DNA of 64,000 bases from the NCBI RefSeq assembly GCF_001713455.1, contig NZ_CP016464.1, positions 2,528,001-2,592,000 of the forward strand, in the 5' to 3' direction. The notes under the pieces are model-generated. The model was not told the origin of the DNA. It did not search any database and saw only the letters and a program-made list of their open reading frames with translations. This document shows positions 8,327-16,792 of the stretch, piece after piece. The translations under genes and the position numbers were made by a program. The DNA comes from Bosea sp. RAC05. GTDB taxonomy: Bacteria; Pseudomonadota; Alphaproteobacteria; Rhizobiales; Beijerinckiaceae. Numbering within the stretch: position 1 is the stretch's first letter; each line of letters starts with the position of its first letter.

Positions 8327-9175
8327 TTACGCCGCAAACCAGTGGCGCGGCGGCAGCGACTGCACGACCGGGCCGGGAACCGCCATGTCCATCCGGCCGA
8401 CGACCTGACCGTGTGCGATCTTGGCCGGCTTGTCGTGGACCGGCAGCAGGAATTTGCCCGTCGAGAGCAGCTTCTTGATGGCCGCCTTTTCCTCGCGCTT
8501 GGAGACGCCGTGATTGCCGGTGGTGCGCGGCTCGTTGGCGCTGATCTCGTGGAAGGGCGTGACGATCTGGTCGTTGAAATCGTAGATCACGTCGCCGCAG
8601 ATGATGGCGCGCCCCTCGATCGTGTCGACATGGACATTCATCGAGCCCTCGGTATGGGCGCCGGCGGCCTCGAGATAGCAGCCGGGGAAGAGCTCGATCA
8701 TTCCCGACAGCTCCAGATCCTCGAAGCGCAGCGCATCGCGCGTGTGCAGCCGGTCGATCAGGTGCTTGATGTCGGGCGCCGGATATTGCGGATGCATCAG
8801 GCCCGAGACCGAGTATTCCAGTTCGCGCCGGTTGACGATCACCGTCGTGTTCATCGGGAAGAGCTCGTCCTTCCCGGCATGATCGATATGGAGATGGGTG
8901 TGCATCACGTAGCGCACATCGCCCATCCGCACGCCGTATTTGGCGAGCTGGTTCTCGATCATGTTCTCGTGGAACTGGAGCCCGCGCATGCCGAGCGTCT
9001 CCATGATCTGGTTGTGGCGGTAGCCCGTGTCGACCACCACCGGCCAGGGGCCGCCGAGGATCAGGAAGCCATAGGTCGGCACGCGCCGCGTGCGGCCGCA
9101 GTCGCGGCCGAGCACCAGGAAGCTCGATTCCAGCTCGATGTCGCCATAGTCGAGGATCTTGATTTCGAGCGCCAT
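8327..9175 (-). CDS. Metallo-beta-lactamase-fold hydrolase, N-acyl-homoserine-lactonase-like
   Basis: A 282-residue MBL-fold enzyme of the AttM/AiiA-like lactonase group. The zinc motif is H94-x-H96-x-D98-H99 (HLHIDHAG), with further ligands at His174 (AHTEGS), Asp195 (CGDV) and His247 (PVHD). The start is an ATG 12 bases after the amidohydrolase stop. The gene lies between ring-opening hydrolases and a molybdenum hydroxylase, so a catabolic lactone is a more likely substrate than a quorum-sensing signal. That is inferred from context; quorum quenching is not excluded. Confidence 0.87.
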   Translation of the reverse strand: MALEIKILDYGDIELESSFLVLGRDCGRTRRVPTYGFLILGGPWPVVVDTGYRHNQIMETLGMRGLQFHENMIENQLAKYGVRMGDVRYVMHTHLHIDHAGKDELFPMNTTVIVNRRELEYSVSGLMHPQYPAPDIKHLIDRLHTRDALRFEDLELSGMIELFPGCYLEAAGAHTEGSMNVHVDTIEGRAIICGDVIYDFNDQIVTPFHEISANEPRTTGNHGVSKREEKAAIKKLLSTGKFLLPVHDKPAKIAHGQVVGRMDMAVPGPVVQSLPPRHWFAA

Positions 9176-9187
9176 GGAGGTTCTCCG

Positions 9188-10072
9188 TCAGGGCTGGGCG
9201 AGGCGGTAGACCCGCCGCGCGGTGTGGCTGAAGACAGCGTCCGCCGCGCCTTCAGGCACGGCGGCGCGATGGGCGCCGATCAGCTCGGGATAGCTCGTCC
9301 AGAGCTTCTCGATCGGGAAGTTGGAGCCGAACAGGCAGCGCTCCGCGCCGAACAGCGCAAGCGTGTCCGCGACGACGAAGGCGATCTGCGCGGGATCGTT
9401 GCGGCGCTGGAATGTGCCGAGTCCCGAGAGCTTGCTGACGATGTTCGGCCGGGCGGCGAGGGCAGCCATGCCGTCGCGCCACTGCGCCACGCCGTCTGGC
9501 GAGACATCCTCGAGCATGCCGGCATGCTGGAGCACGAAGGTCACCTGCGGGCAGGCGGCGGCGAGTTCGGCCGCGCCTTCCATCTGCGGGGCGAAGACCT
9601 GCAGGTCGAAGCTGAAGCCGTAATCCGCCAGCCGGCCGACACTCGCCTGCAAGCGCGGGTCGCGGCAGAGATCGGCGCCGCTGGCGAAGCGATAGAGCGG
9701 GTTGTCATGCCAGTGCAGCTGCATCCGCACGCCGCGCACCCGCGGGTTCCGCGCCAGCGCATCGAGTTGCGGCCGGACGTCGTCTGCGAGCATGTCGGCA
9801 TAGGCGACGATGGCGATCGGGAAGCCGGCGTCGTCGGAGGCCTGCGACACGAAGGCGACCTCGTCGAGATGACGCGCCGGCGCCCAGTTCGCCTGGACAT
9901 AGACGGCTTGCGTCACCCCGCGGGGGCGACAATCCGCGAGGTACTCCGCAACCGGATAGTCACGCCGGATCGGCTCATAGGGGCCGAAGATGCGCGGCTG
10001 CATCGGGCCCAGCAGCCAGGGCAGATCGGCCTGGCGCCAGATATGGAAATGCGAGTCGACGATACCGGTCAT
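9188..10072 (-). CDS. TIM-barrel amidohydrolase (amidohydrolase 2 / 2-pyrone-dicarboxylate-lactonase type)
   Basis: A 294-residue protein of the amidohydrolase-2 family. The N-terminal metal motif is DSHFHIW, the QANW segment matches the first-half barrel strands, and the C-terminal GSNFPIEKL is the usual acid-bearing loop. Relatives hydrolyse lactones (2-pyrone-4,6-dicarboxylate, fuconolactone) or decarboxylate. It overlaps the VWA gene upstream by 4 bases (ATGA) and is followed by a metallo-beta-lactamase-fold lactonase, so both may act on products of the molybdenum hydroxylase coded further upstream. Confidence 0.85.
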   Translation of the reverse strand: MTGIVDSHFHIWRQADLPWLLGPMQPRIFGPYEPIRRDYPVAEYLADCRPRGVTQAVYVQANWAPARHLDEVAFVSQASDDAGFPIAIVAYADMLADDVRPQLDALARNPRVRGVRMQLHWHDNPLYRFASGADLCRDPRLQASVGRLADYGFSFDLQVFAPQMEGAAELAAACPQVTFVLQHAGMLEDVSPDGVAQWRDGMAALAARPNIVSKLSGLGTFQRRNDPAQIAFVVADTLALFGAERCLFGSNFPIEKLWTSYPELIGAHRAAVPEGAADAVFSHTARRVYRLAQP

Positions 10073-11181
10073 GCTGCGGCCGAGCCTCCGAGCGAGAGGA
10101 TGTGCCGGCAGATCCGCGCCGTGCTGCCGCCATGGCCGAGGCTGGCGAGCGCAGGCGCGATCAGGCGCAGCGCCTCGGTCTCGGGCCGGTAGCCGGGATC
10201 GGCGGCGAGCGGCGTCAGCCAGTCGATGCGATGGGCGCGGGCCGCCAGCCGCGCCACCGCCAACACGAGCGCGGCCGGGTCGCCGCGCTCCAGCCCGTCC
10301 GACAGCACGACGACGACAGCCCCGCGCGCATAGGACGCGAAGCGCGGCACGGCGAGGAAGGCCTGCAGCGCATCGCCGATGCGGGTGCCACCATCCCAGT
10401 CGGCGACGAGGCCCGCCGCCTCGGCAAGCGCCTGCTCGCGGCGCCGGCGGCGCAGCGCCCGCGTCACCCGCGTCAGCCGCGTGCCGAAGGTGAAGACCTC
10501 GACGCGCGGTGTCGCCTGCACGATCGCATGCGCCAAAGCGAGATTGGCGTCACTGCGCTGCTTCATCGAGCCGGAGACGTCGATCAGCAGCAGGATCGGC
10601 CGGGGGCGCGTGACGCGCCTGAGCTTCTTCAGGCTCATCACCTCGCCGTCATGCCGGATCGCGGCGCGCAGGCTTCGGGCGAGATCGACGCTTCCGCCCC
10701 GCCGGGCACCGCGATGGCGGTAGCCGCGGCGGCGGGGCAGGGCGGTCGGCAGCGCCCGGGCGAAGCGCCGCAGGGTCTCGCTCTCATCGAGCGGCTTGAG
10801 CGCCCGGACCGACAAGGCCTCCGCCCCCGTTGCGGCCTGACCGGTCTCGTTGACCTCCTCGCCGATCAGGATTTCGCGCGAGCCGGAATCCTCCTGCACC
10901 GCCATCTCCTCGTCGGGCGCGAAATCCTCGTCGCCGGGTTCCGCGATGGCGCCGAGGAAATGCAGGTCGAACAGCGCGTCGAACAGCGCGCGTTGCTCGG
11001 GATGGGGCGCGAGCGTCGCGACCGCCGCCTTGCGGATGTGCTCGATGCTGCGGGGCCCGAGCAGCTCGACCGCCATCAGGAAGCTCGTCGTCTGCTCGGG
11101 CGCGACCGAGAAGCCATGGCCGCGCAGGAGCGTCGGGAAGGCGACGAAGAGGCGTGCGGCGGCGGGGAGGGGGGCGATCAT
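10069..11181 (-). CDS. VWA-domain protein, CoxE-like molybdenum-hydroxylase assembly factor
   Basis: A 370-residue protein with a C-terminal von Willebrand A domain. The MIDAS motif DVSGS is at 201-205, preceded by a basic region (RRRGYRHRGARRGG) and an acidic stretch around residues 80-110. CoxE works with the MoxR-type ATPase CoxD in maturation of the CO dehydrogenase active site. Here the MoxR gene lies just upstream, separated by a 112-base gap that holds a palindromic repeat. The role in maturing the neighbouring molybdenum hydroxylase is inferred from this pairing. Confidence 0.88.
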   Translation of the reverse strand: MIAPLPAAARLFVAFPTLLRGHGFSVAPEQTTSFLMAVELLGPRSIEHIRKAAVATLAPHPEQRALFDALFDLHFLGAIAEPGDEDFAPDEEMAVQEDSGSREILIGEEVNETGQAATGAEALSVRALKPLDESETLRRFARALPTALPRRRGYRHRGARRGGSVDLARSLRAAIRHDGEVMSLKKLRRVTRPRPILLLIDVSGSMKQRSDANLALAHAIVQATPRVEVFTFGTRLTRVTRALRRRRREQALAEAAGLVADWDGGTRIGDALQAFLAVPRFASYARGAVVVVLSDGLERGDPAALVLAVARLAARAHRIDWLTPLAADPGYRPETEALRLIAPALASLGHGGSTARICRHILSLGGSAAA

Positions 11182-11194
11182 GAGGCGCCCCAGC

Positions 11195-11284
11195 CGTCAT
11201 TGCGAGGAGCGCCAGCGACGAAGCAATCCAGGGGGGCGTCGAGCGCGGCCGCTTCTGGATTGCTTCGCTGCGCTCGCAATGACG
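11195..11284. repeat. REP-like inverted repeat, copy 1
   Basis: A 90-base imperfect palindrome fills the gap between the MoxR and VWA genes. Its left arm begins CGTCATTGCGAG and ends GCAATCCAG; the right arm is the near-perfect reverse complement (CTGGATTGCTTCG ... CGCAATGACG). A second copy lies at 21095-21183 in the opposite orientation. Palindromes of this kind are scattered in intergenic regions of Hyphomicrobiales genomes. A transcript containing it would form a long hairpin that could shield the upstream mRNA. Confidence 0.88.
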
Positions 11285-11293
11285 ATTGGATGC

Positions 11294-12178
11294 TCATGCC
11301 GCCAGCCCCGGAATGATCAGTGGCAGGCGGGGGCGCAGATGGACGAAATCCTCCTCGTCCTTGATCGCGGCGCCCAGCGACCGGCGGAAGGCCTCCGGCC
11401 AGGGCGCGCCGGCCCGGGCGAGCGCGGTGGCGGCCTCGGCCCAGTCGACGGCCTCGGCCACGCCCGGTGGCTTGGCCAGCGGCTCCTGGCGCAAAAGCCC
11501 GATGGCATGGACGACGGCACGTGCTGTGCCCTCGGCGACGGCCGAGGAGCGCATCATGATGATCTGCGCCTCCCGCTCGGGCTCGGGATAGGCGATGTAG
11601 TGGTAGACGCAGCGGCGCCGCAGCGCCTCGTGCAGCTCCCGCGTCCGGTTCGAGGTCAGCACCACGACCGGCCGCTCGGCGGCGCGCAAGGTGCCGCGCT
11701 CGGGGATCGAGATCGAGAAATCGGAGAGGAATTCGAGCAGGAAGGCCTCGAATTCATGGTCCGACCGATCGATTTCGTCGATCAACAGCACGGTCGACTC
11801 CGGCCGCCGCAGCGCCGTCAGCATCGGCCGCTCGATCAGGAAATCGTCGCGGTAGATGTCGAGCGTTTCCCCTTCGCGGGCTTGCCTGATGGCCAGCATC
11901 TGGCGCGGATAGTTCCACTCGTAGAGCGCAGCCGACGCGTCGATGCCCTCGAAGCATTGCAGCCGGATCAACTGGCGCCCCAGGATGCCGGCGATCGCCT
12001 TGGCGGCTTCGGTCTTGCCGACGCCGGGCGCGCCCTCGAGCAGCAGCGGCTTGCCGAGCGCCAGCGCGAGATAGCCGGCGGTGGCGATGCCGTCATCGGC
12101 GAGATACATCGCGCCCGTCAGGGCCCGGGCGAGGTCCTCGGGGCTCGAGATGCCGGCGACGGTTGTCCTCAGCGCCAT
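11294..12178 (-). CDS. MoxR-family AAA+ ATPase, CoxD-like
   Basis: A 294-residue AAA+ protein. Walker A is GAPGVGKTE near 49-57, Walker B is LLIDEID near 131-137, and sensor segment VVLTSNRTRELHEA follows. MoxR ATPases paired with VWA proteins act as chaperones for metalloenzymes; CoxD helps insert sulfur and copper in CO dehydrogenase. It starts 4 bases after the Mo-subunit stop, so it is in the same operon as the hydroxylase and probably helps mature it. Confidence 0.9.
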   Translation of the reverse strand: MALRTTVAGISSPEDLARALTGAMYLADDGIATAGYLALALGKPLLLEGAPGVGKTEAAKAIAGILGRQLIRLQCFEGIDASAALYEWNYPRQMLAIRQAREGETLDIYRDDFLIERPMLTALRRPESTVLLIDEIDRSDHEFEAFLLEFLSDFSISIPERGTLRAAERPVVVLTSNRTRELHEALRRRCVYHYIAYPEPEREAQIIMMRSSAVAEGTARAVVHAIGLLRQEPLAKPPGVAEAVDWAEAATALARAGAPWPEAFRRSLGAAIKDEEDFVHLRPRLPLIIPGLAA

Positions 12179-12182
12179 GCAA

Positions 12183-13226
12183 TCACCGCCAGTTCACGGG
12201 GCCGCCGCGGCGCGGGCCGGGCTTGACCCCGCCATTGGCCTTCAAGCCGCGCAGGATCTTCTCGGGCGTGATCGGTAGCTCGTCGACGCGCACGCCGACG
12301 GCATTGTAGACGGCGTTGGCAATCGCCGGCAGGACCGGATTGGCGCACATCTCGCCGGGCCCCTTGCCGCCATAGGGCCCGTCCGGCGCCGGGCGCTCCA
12401 GCACCGTGACATGGTAGGGCGCGATCTCGCCCGGCCCCGGCATCAGGTATTCGTTGAAGTCGCGCGGGCCATGGGCGGTGTCGGGATAATAGGGCTCGGG
12501 CGTCTCGTAGAGCGCATGGCTCATGCCCATCCAGGCGCCGCCGACCAGCTGCTGCTCGACCATGCGCGGATTGATCACCCGGCCGAGCTCATAGGCGCTG
12601 GTCATCCTGAGCACCTCGACCTCGCCGGTCTCGTCGTCGACAGTGACGTCCGCCACCAGGCAGGCATGGGCGAAAGCGGTGTTGGGGTTCATCTCGCCGG
12701 TTTCGGCATCGACGGCCGAGAGCGGGATCAGAAAGATGCCGCGCCCGGCGATGGTCTTGCCCTGCTTGAACTGCGCCGCCTGGGCGGTCGCCTTGACCGT
12801 GATCGAGCGCGAGGGCGCGCCCCGGACATGGATGTTGCCGCGCCCGTCGGTGACGAGGTCGCCGGCATCGACCTCGAGCTCCTCGGCCGCAGCCTCCAGC
12901 AGAACGCCGCGCGCCTCGCGCGCCGCGACGATGATGGCGTTGCCCATGCGGTGCGTGCCGCGCGAGGCAAACGAGCCCATGTCATGGGGACCGGTGTCGC
13001 TATCGGCGGTGTCGACATAGACGTCCTCGACGGGCACGCCGAGCGTTTCCGCCGCGATCTGCCGCGAGACCTGCTTCATGCCCTGGCCGAGATCGATCGC
13101 CGAGAGCGCGACGGTGAACTTGCCGTCCGGATTCGAGTGGATCAGCGCCTGGCTCGGATCCCCGCCGAGATTCATCCCGATCGGGTAGTTCACCGACGCC
13201 ATGCCGCGACCTTCGTGACGGGCCAT
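12183..13226 (-). CDS. Molybdenum hydroxylase Mo-binding subunit, C-terminal part as separate protein
   Basis: A 347-residue protein matching the second half of xanthine-dehydrogenase-family large subunits. It has the molybdopterin-contact segment SAIDLGQGMK, the GSFASRGTHRMGNA segment and the C-terminal catalytic-glutamate motif GEMCANP (Glu near 292). The ATG at 13226 comes one base after the stop of the N-terminal-part gene (TGAGATG), so translation should be coupled. A longer start at 13271 would overlap that gene by 44 bases and adds a non-homologous leader. The protein must assemble with the product of 13228-15009 to make one active site. Confidence 0.87.
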   Translation of the reverse strand: MARHEGRGMASVNYPIGMNLGGDPSQALIHSNPDGKFTVALSAIDLGQGMKQVSRQIAAETLGVPVEDVYVDTADSDTGPHDMGSFASRGTHRMGNAIIVAAREARGVLLEAAAEELEVDAGDLVTDGRGNIHVRGAPSRSITVKATAQAAQFKQGKTIAGRGIFLIPLSAVDAETGEMNPNTAFAHACLVADVTVDDETGEVEVLRMTSAYELGRVINPRMVEQQLVGGAWMGMSHALYETPEPYYPDTAHGPRDFNEYLMPGPGEIAPYHVTVLERPAPDGPYGGKGPGEMCANPVLPAIANAVYNAVGVRVDELPITPEKILRGLKANGGVKPGPRRGGPVNWR

Positions 13227-13227
13227 C

Positions 13228-15009
13228 TCAGCGCCTCCTGCCGAAGACGGATGAGAAGCGCACCGCGCCATGCTGGGTCTGGGCCGGCGCGGCCGGAGCG
13301 GGCGCAGGCGAAGGCGGCGTCGGGGGCGGCTGATAGGGTGGCGGCTGCTGGCCAGATACCGGCTGGTAGGGAGAGGGGGCCTGCGGCGGCGGATAGGCCG
13401 GCTGCGCTGCGTAGGACGGTGGCACGGCCGTCGCCGGACGCGCCGGCTCGTAGCGCGGCACCTGCGTCGGCGCGGCGCGACCGTCGCGCGCGCCCTCCAT
13501 CACCGGCTGCTTGCTCAAGGCGATGCGGGAGGTGCCTGCCGGCAGGGTTTGCGTCGGGCCTGAGGTGCGGCTGTCGGGCCGGCCGATCTGGCCGCGTGCA
13601 TCGAGCACGGTGGCGGGGATCTGGGCGCGCTCGCCGGCGCCGCCGCCGGTCAGGGACGACTGGCGCTGCGCCTGCTCGGAGATGGGCCAGTTCGCCTTCC
13701 CGGCCGCGACCTGGACACATTCGATCAGCGCCGTGTTCGAGGCCTTGCGCCGATGCGGCTTCATGTCCCCGTCGCGATAGGCGTTGAGGATCCGGAACTC
13801 CATCGGGTCCATGCCGGCGGCTTCGGCGAGCCGGTCCATCTGGACCTCCAGCGCGAAATCGACCGCCGTGATGCCGAAGCCGCGCATGGCGGTGGACGGG
13901 CAGCGGTTGGTGTAGGCGACATGGACGTCGGAGGCGACGTTGGGAATCCAGTACGGTCCCGGCAGATGCGCGGTGCATTTGATCGCGGCATAGCTGGAGA
14001 GCCGCGTATAGGCGCCTGCATCGAAATAGCTGCGGATGGAGCGGGCCACGATGCGCCCGTCGCGCATCAGCCCGTCCTTGATGTAGATGCGCTCGGCCCC
14101 GCGCGGCGAGCCGTAGAGCATCTCCTCCTCGCGATCGAGCACGAAGCGGACCGGGCGCCCCGTCACCATCGCGCCCAGCACGGCCAGAGGTTCGGTCAGC
14201 GAGTCGACCTTGCCGCCGAAGCCACCGCCGACCGTGCCGCCGATGAAATGCAGGCGGTTCGACTCGACCGCGACGATCTTCGCGGTGGTGCCGAGCGCGA
14301 AGAACAGACCCTGCGCGCAGGAGTGCACCACGAAGCGGCCGTTCTGCTCGGGCGCCGCGATCGAGCCGTTGGTCTCCGTCGGCGCATGCTCGATCGGCGA
14401 CATCTGGTAGCGATGCTCCAGCACCATGTCGGCACCGGCAAAGGCGCGTTCGACATCGCCGAAGCGCAGCTTCTGGTGGTCGAAGCGCTCGTGATATTCG
14501 AAGTAATTGGCGGGATAGGTCTCGTTGACGACGGGCGCGCCGGGCTTCAGTGCCTCCTCGACATCGAAAACGGCGGGCATCGGCTCATAGTCGATGCGGA
14601 CGAGTTTCTTCGCGGCCAGCGCCTGCGCCTCGCTCTCGGCGATGATCGCGACGACCGGCTCGCCGACATAGTGCACCTTGTCGACCGCCAGCGAAGGCTC
14701 GTCGTCCTTGCCGAAGCCGATCAGGCTCAGCAGCGTGTTCTTGTTCACCGGCACGTCGGCGGCGCGCAGCACGCGCTTGACGCCCGGCGCGCGCGCCGCG
14801 GCCGAGACGTCGATCGAGCGGATGCGGGCGCTGGCGTGGGGGCTGCGCACCACCTTGAGATGCAGCAGGCCGTCGAAGCCATGATCGTCGAAATAGCGCG
14901 TCAGCCCGGTGACATGGCCGGGCATGTCCTGACGCTGGATGCCCTTGCCGACGACGTTGAGATTGTCGTCGCGCTCATCGGCAAAGAGGTCCTTGCGCAT
15001 TTCCAGCAT
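13228..15009 (-). CDS. Molybdenum hydroxylase Mo-binding subunit, N-terminal part with proline-rich tail
   Basis: A 593-residue protein whose residues 1 to about 450 match the first half of xanthine-dehydrogenase-family large subunits. It has KGIQRQDMPGHVTG, the GGTVGGGFGGK motif at 257-267 that contacts the Mo centre, and AMRGFG near 374. Homology stops near residue 450. A low-complexity tail follows, very rich in Pro, Ala, Gln and Tyr (PPYQPPP type), ending in FGRRR. The second half of the enzyme is coded by the next gene, one base downstream. Subunit order in the operon is SRPBCC pair, FAD, 2Fe-2S, Mo-N, Mo-C. Substrate is unknown; the active-site region is neither CO-dehydrogenase-like nor clearly of another known type. 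Confidence 0.87.
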   Translation of the reverse strand: MLEMRKDLFADERDDNLNVVGKGIQRQDMPGHVTGLTRYFDDHGFDGLLHLKVVRSPHASARIRSIDVSAAARAPGVKRVLRAADVPVNKNTLLSLIGFGKDDEPSLAVDKVHYVGEPVVAIIAESEAQALAAKKLVRIDYEPMPAVFDVEEALKPGAPVVNETYPANYFEYHERFDHQKLRFGDVERAFAGADMVLEHRYQMSPIEHAPTETNGSIAAPEQNGRFVVHSCAQGLFFALGTTAKIVAVESNRLHFIGGTVGGGFGGKVDSLTEPLAVLGAMVTGRPVRFVLDREEEMLYGSPRGAERIYIKDGLMRDGRIVARSIRSYFDAGAYTRLSSYAAIKCTAHLPGPYWIPNVASDVHVAYTNRCPSTAMRGFGITAVDFALEVQMDRLAEAAGMDPMEFRILNAYRDGDMKPHRRKASNTALIECVQVAAGKANWPISEQAQRQSSLTGGGAGERAQIPATVLDARGQIGRPDSRTSGPTQTLPAGTSRIALSKQPVMEGARDGRAAPTQVPRYEPARPATAVPPSYAAQPAYPPPQAPSPYQPVSGQQPPPYQPPPTPPSPAPAPAAPAQTQHGAVRFSSVFGRRR

Positions 15010-15020
15010 GTCGGACTCCC

Positions 15021-15503
15021 TCAGGCGCGGCGAAGGCCGGGCGAACCGGCTGCGGCGAGGATGGCGGCGACGATCGGTTCATAGCCGGTGCAGCGGCAGA
15101 TGTTGCCGCTGATGGCTTCGATGACCTCGTCGCGGGTGGGGGTGGGGTTCCGGTCGAGCAGGGCTCGCGCCGCCGTCAGCATGCCCGGCGTGCAGAACCC
15201 GCATTGCGCGGCGAAATGCTCCATGAACTGCACCTGCAGCGGGTGCAGATCGGGGCCATCAGCCATCCCCGACGCCGTCTCGACCTGCCGGCCCTCGCAG
15301 GCGACGGACAGCGTCAGGCAGGAGAGATGCGGCTCGCCGTCGATCAGCACAGTGCAGACGCCGCAGGCTCCCTGGCCGCAGCCATATTTCGGGGCGAAAT
15401 CGCCCAGGCTCCGGCGCAGCGTGTTGAGCAGCGTCTCGGGCGCATCGACGAAGGCGGCGCGGTCGGTGCCGTTGAGGCGGAACTGGACGGGGATCTTGGC
15501 CAT
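15021..15503 (-). CDS. Molybdenum hydroxylase 2Fe-2S subunit
   Basis: A 160-residue small subunit of the xanthine dehydrogenase/CoxS type. The plant-type cluster uses Cys42, 47, 50 and 62 (CGQGACGVC...SC); the second cluster uses Cys101, 104, 136 and 138 (CGFC...CRC). It passes electrons between the Mo centre and FAD. ATG 15503 was chosen because upstream in-frame residues lie inside the FAD-subunit gene and are unlike the family. The stop is 12 bases before the Mo-N gene. Confidence 0.95.
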   Translation of the reverse strand: MAKIPVQFRLNGTDRAAFVDAPETLLNTLRRSLGDFAPKYGCGQGACGVCTVLIDGEPHLSCLTLSVACEGRQVETASGMADGPDLHPLQVQFMEHFAAQCGFCTPGMLTAARALLDRNPTPTRDEVIEAISGNICRCTGYEPIVAAILAAAGSPGLRRA

Positions 15504-15513
15504 CGCGCGCTCC

Positions 15514-16335
15514 TCAGCGGGGCTCGCCGGCGAGCAGCCGGCCGAGATGGACGGGCAGCACCTCGCGGCGATACCACTCGCTGGCGATGGCGTCGGTCGC
15601 GGGACGGCAGCCTTCGAGCGCGGCCTGTTTGGCGGCGGCGATGGCCGCGGCATCGAGTGCCTTGCCCTCCAGCGCCCGCTCGACGCCTCGCGCGCGGATC
15701 GGTGTCGGCGCCATCGCGCCATAGGCCACCCGCGTCTGGCTCACCCGCCCGCCCGCCAGTGGCAGATGCGCGGCGATCGAGAGCACCGAAATCCCCTTGG
15801 GCTTCACCCGGCTGATCTTGCGGAAGTGGAAGTCGCCGGGGCTGGCCGGACGCGGGATCTGGATCGTGGCCACCAACGCCGTTCCCATCCTCTCCCGGGC
15901 GGACAGGAATTCCTCCAGCGGCGTCGCGCGCCCGCTGCCGAAACCCGACTGCACCACGACCTGGGCGTCGAGGGCGAGCAGTGCGACGGCGAAGTCGCCA
16001 TAGGGGGCGCTCGCGAAGAGGTTTCCGCCAACGCTGGCCATATTGCGCACGGCCGGGCCGCCGATGGCGCGGGCCGGCGCGTGGAGGAAGGCGAGTTCAC
16101 GCGTCGCCAAGATCTGCCCCATCGTGACACCCCCGCCCAGTTCGATCCGGCCGCCGCCAGCATCGATCCGCCGGAAGGCCGGGTCGGTGACGCGCAGCAG
16201 CGTGCCTTCCGTCAGCTTTCCCTCGTTGACATCGCGCATCACCAGCGTGCCGCCGCCGATCAGCACCGCCTGCCGGTCTCCGGACAGGATGCCGGCGGCC
16301 TCAGACAGGGTTGCGCAGCTTCTCACAGCGAGCAT
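15514..16335 (-). CDS. Molybdenum hydroxylase FAD-binding subunit
   Basis: A 273-residue medium subunit of the CoxM type. FAD-contact segments are VLIGGGTL and the motif ASVGGNLF with a following S-A-P-YGD, and the CO-dehydrogenase flavoprotein C-terminal domain follows. The ATG at 16335 is one base after the stop of the second SRPBCC gene; longer frames run into that gene. It would accept electrons from the 2Fe-2S subunit and pass them to an external acceptor. Confidence 0.92.
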   Translation of the reverse strand: MLAVRSCATLSEAAGILSGDRQAVLIGGGTLVMRDVNEGKLTEGTLLRVTDPAFRRIDAGGGRIELGGGVTMGQILATRELAFLHAPARAIGGPAVRNMASVGGNLFASAPYGDFAVALLALDAQVVVQSGFGSGRATPLEEFLSARERMGTALVATIQIPRPASPGDFHFRKISRVKPKGISVLSIAAHLPLAGGRVSQTRVAYGAMAPTPIRARGVERALEGKALDAAAIAAAKQAALEGCRPATDAIASEWYRREVLPVHLGRLLAGEPR

Positions 16336-16336
16336 G

Positions 16337-16789
16337 TCAGACCGCCTCCCGTGCGAGTTCGGGCAGGCGGCGCACCGCCTCGATGCCGTTGGTGTAGACC
16401 TCGTCGCCGACGATGCGGGCGAGTTCGGCCTCGCGGCCGCGCGGCGTGGTGAACCGGCTCTCCCAGTGCCAGAAGGCGCGGTTGCCATCGGTCACCGGCA
16501 GCAGCCGGACATGGGCGACGTAGTTGAAGAGCGGGATCGGCGTGTCGAGCAGGCAGTAGCTGAAGGTCATTTCGAGGTCCGAGAGCGTGAGGAGCTGCTC
16601 GCGCAATTCGCTGCCGTCCTGCAGCCAGAACCGGCGCACGCAGCCGATCCTGTCGGACGGGTGGCCGCGCTCGATTTCGCTACGGGCGACGATCGGGTGC
16701 CAGCGGTCATGGCCGTTGAAGTCGCGCAGCACCGACCAGAGCAGGTCGACCGGCGCGTCGATGATCGTGCTGCGGACGACGTGAGGCAT
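16337..16789 (-). CDS. SRPBCC-family protein (second of a tandem pair)
   Basis: A 150-residue START/Bet-v1-like protein. The start reads MPHVVRSTIIDAPVDLLW, and DFNGHDRWHPIV is the family's first helix-strand region. It resembles its upstream neighbour throughout (VGCxRxFxLxxGxxLREQLLxLSD), so the pair arose by duplication. SRPBCC proteins occur in cox-type operons (CoxG), where they are linked to membrane recruitment of the enzyme; others bind hydrophobic ligands. The gap to the FAD-subunit gene is one base. Confidence 0.85.
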   Translation of the reverse strand: MPHVVRSTIIDAPVDLLWSVLRDFNGHDRWHPIVARSEIERGHPSDRIGCVRRFWLQDGSELREQLLTLSDLEMTFSYCLLDTPIPLFNYVAHVRLLPVTDGNRAFWHWESRFTTPRGREAELARIVGDEVYTNGIEAVRRLPELAREAV

Positions 16790-16792
16790 GCC

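Noticed and set aside
6504-8408. Plus-strand open frame of 634 codons opposite the SMP-30 fusion
   Set aside because: It is a shadow of the minus-strand gene, whose domains and catalytic residues are clear.
13200-13271. Simple sequencing frameshift as the cause of the split Mo subunit
   Set aside because: The first half diverges 140 residues before its stop into an ordered Pro-rich tail, and the second half has its own coupled ATG. One frameshift at the junction would not restore homology.
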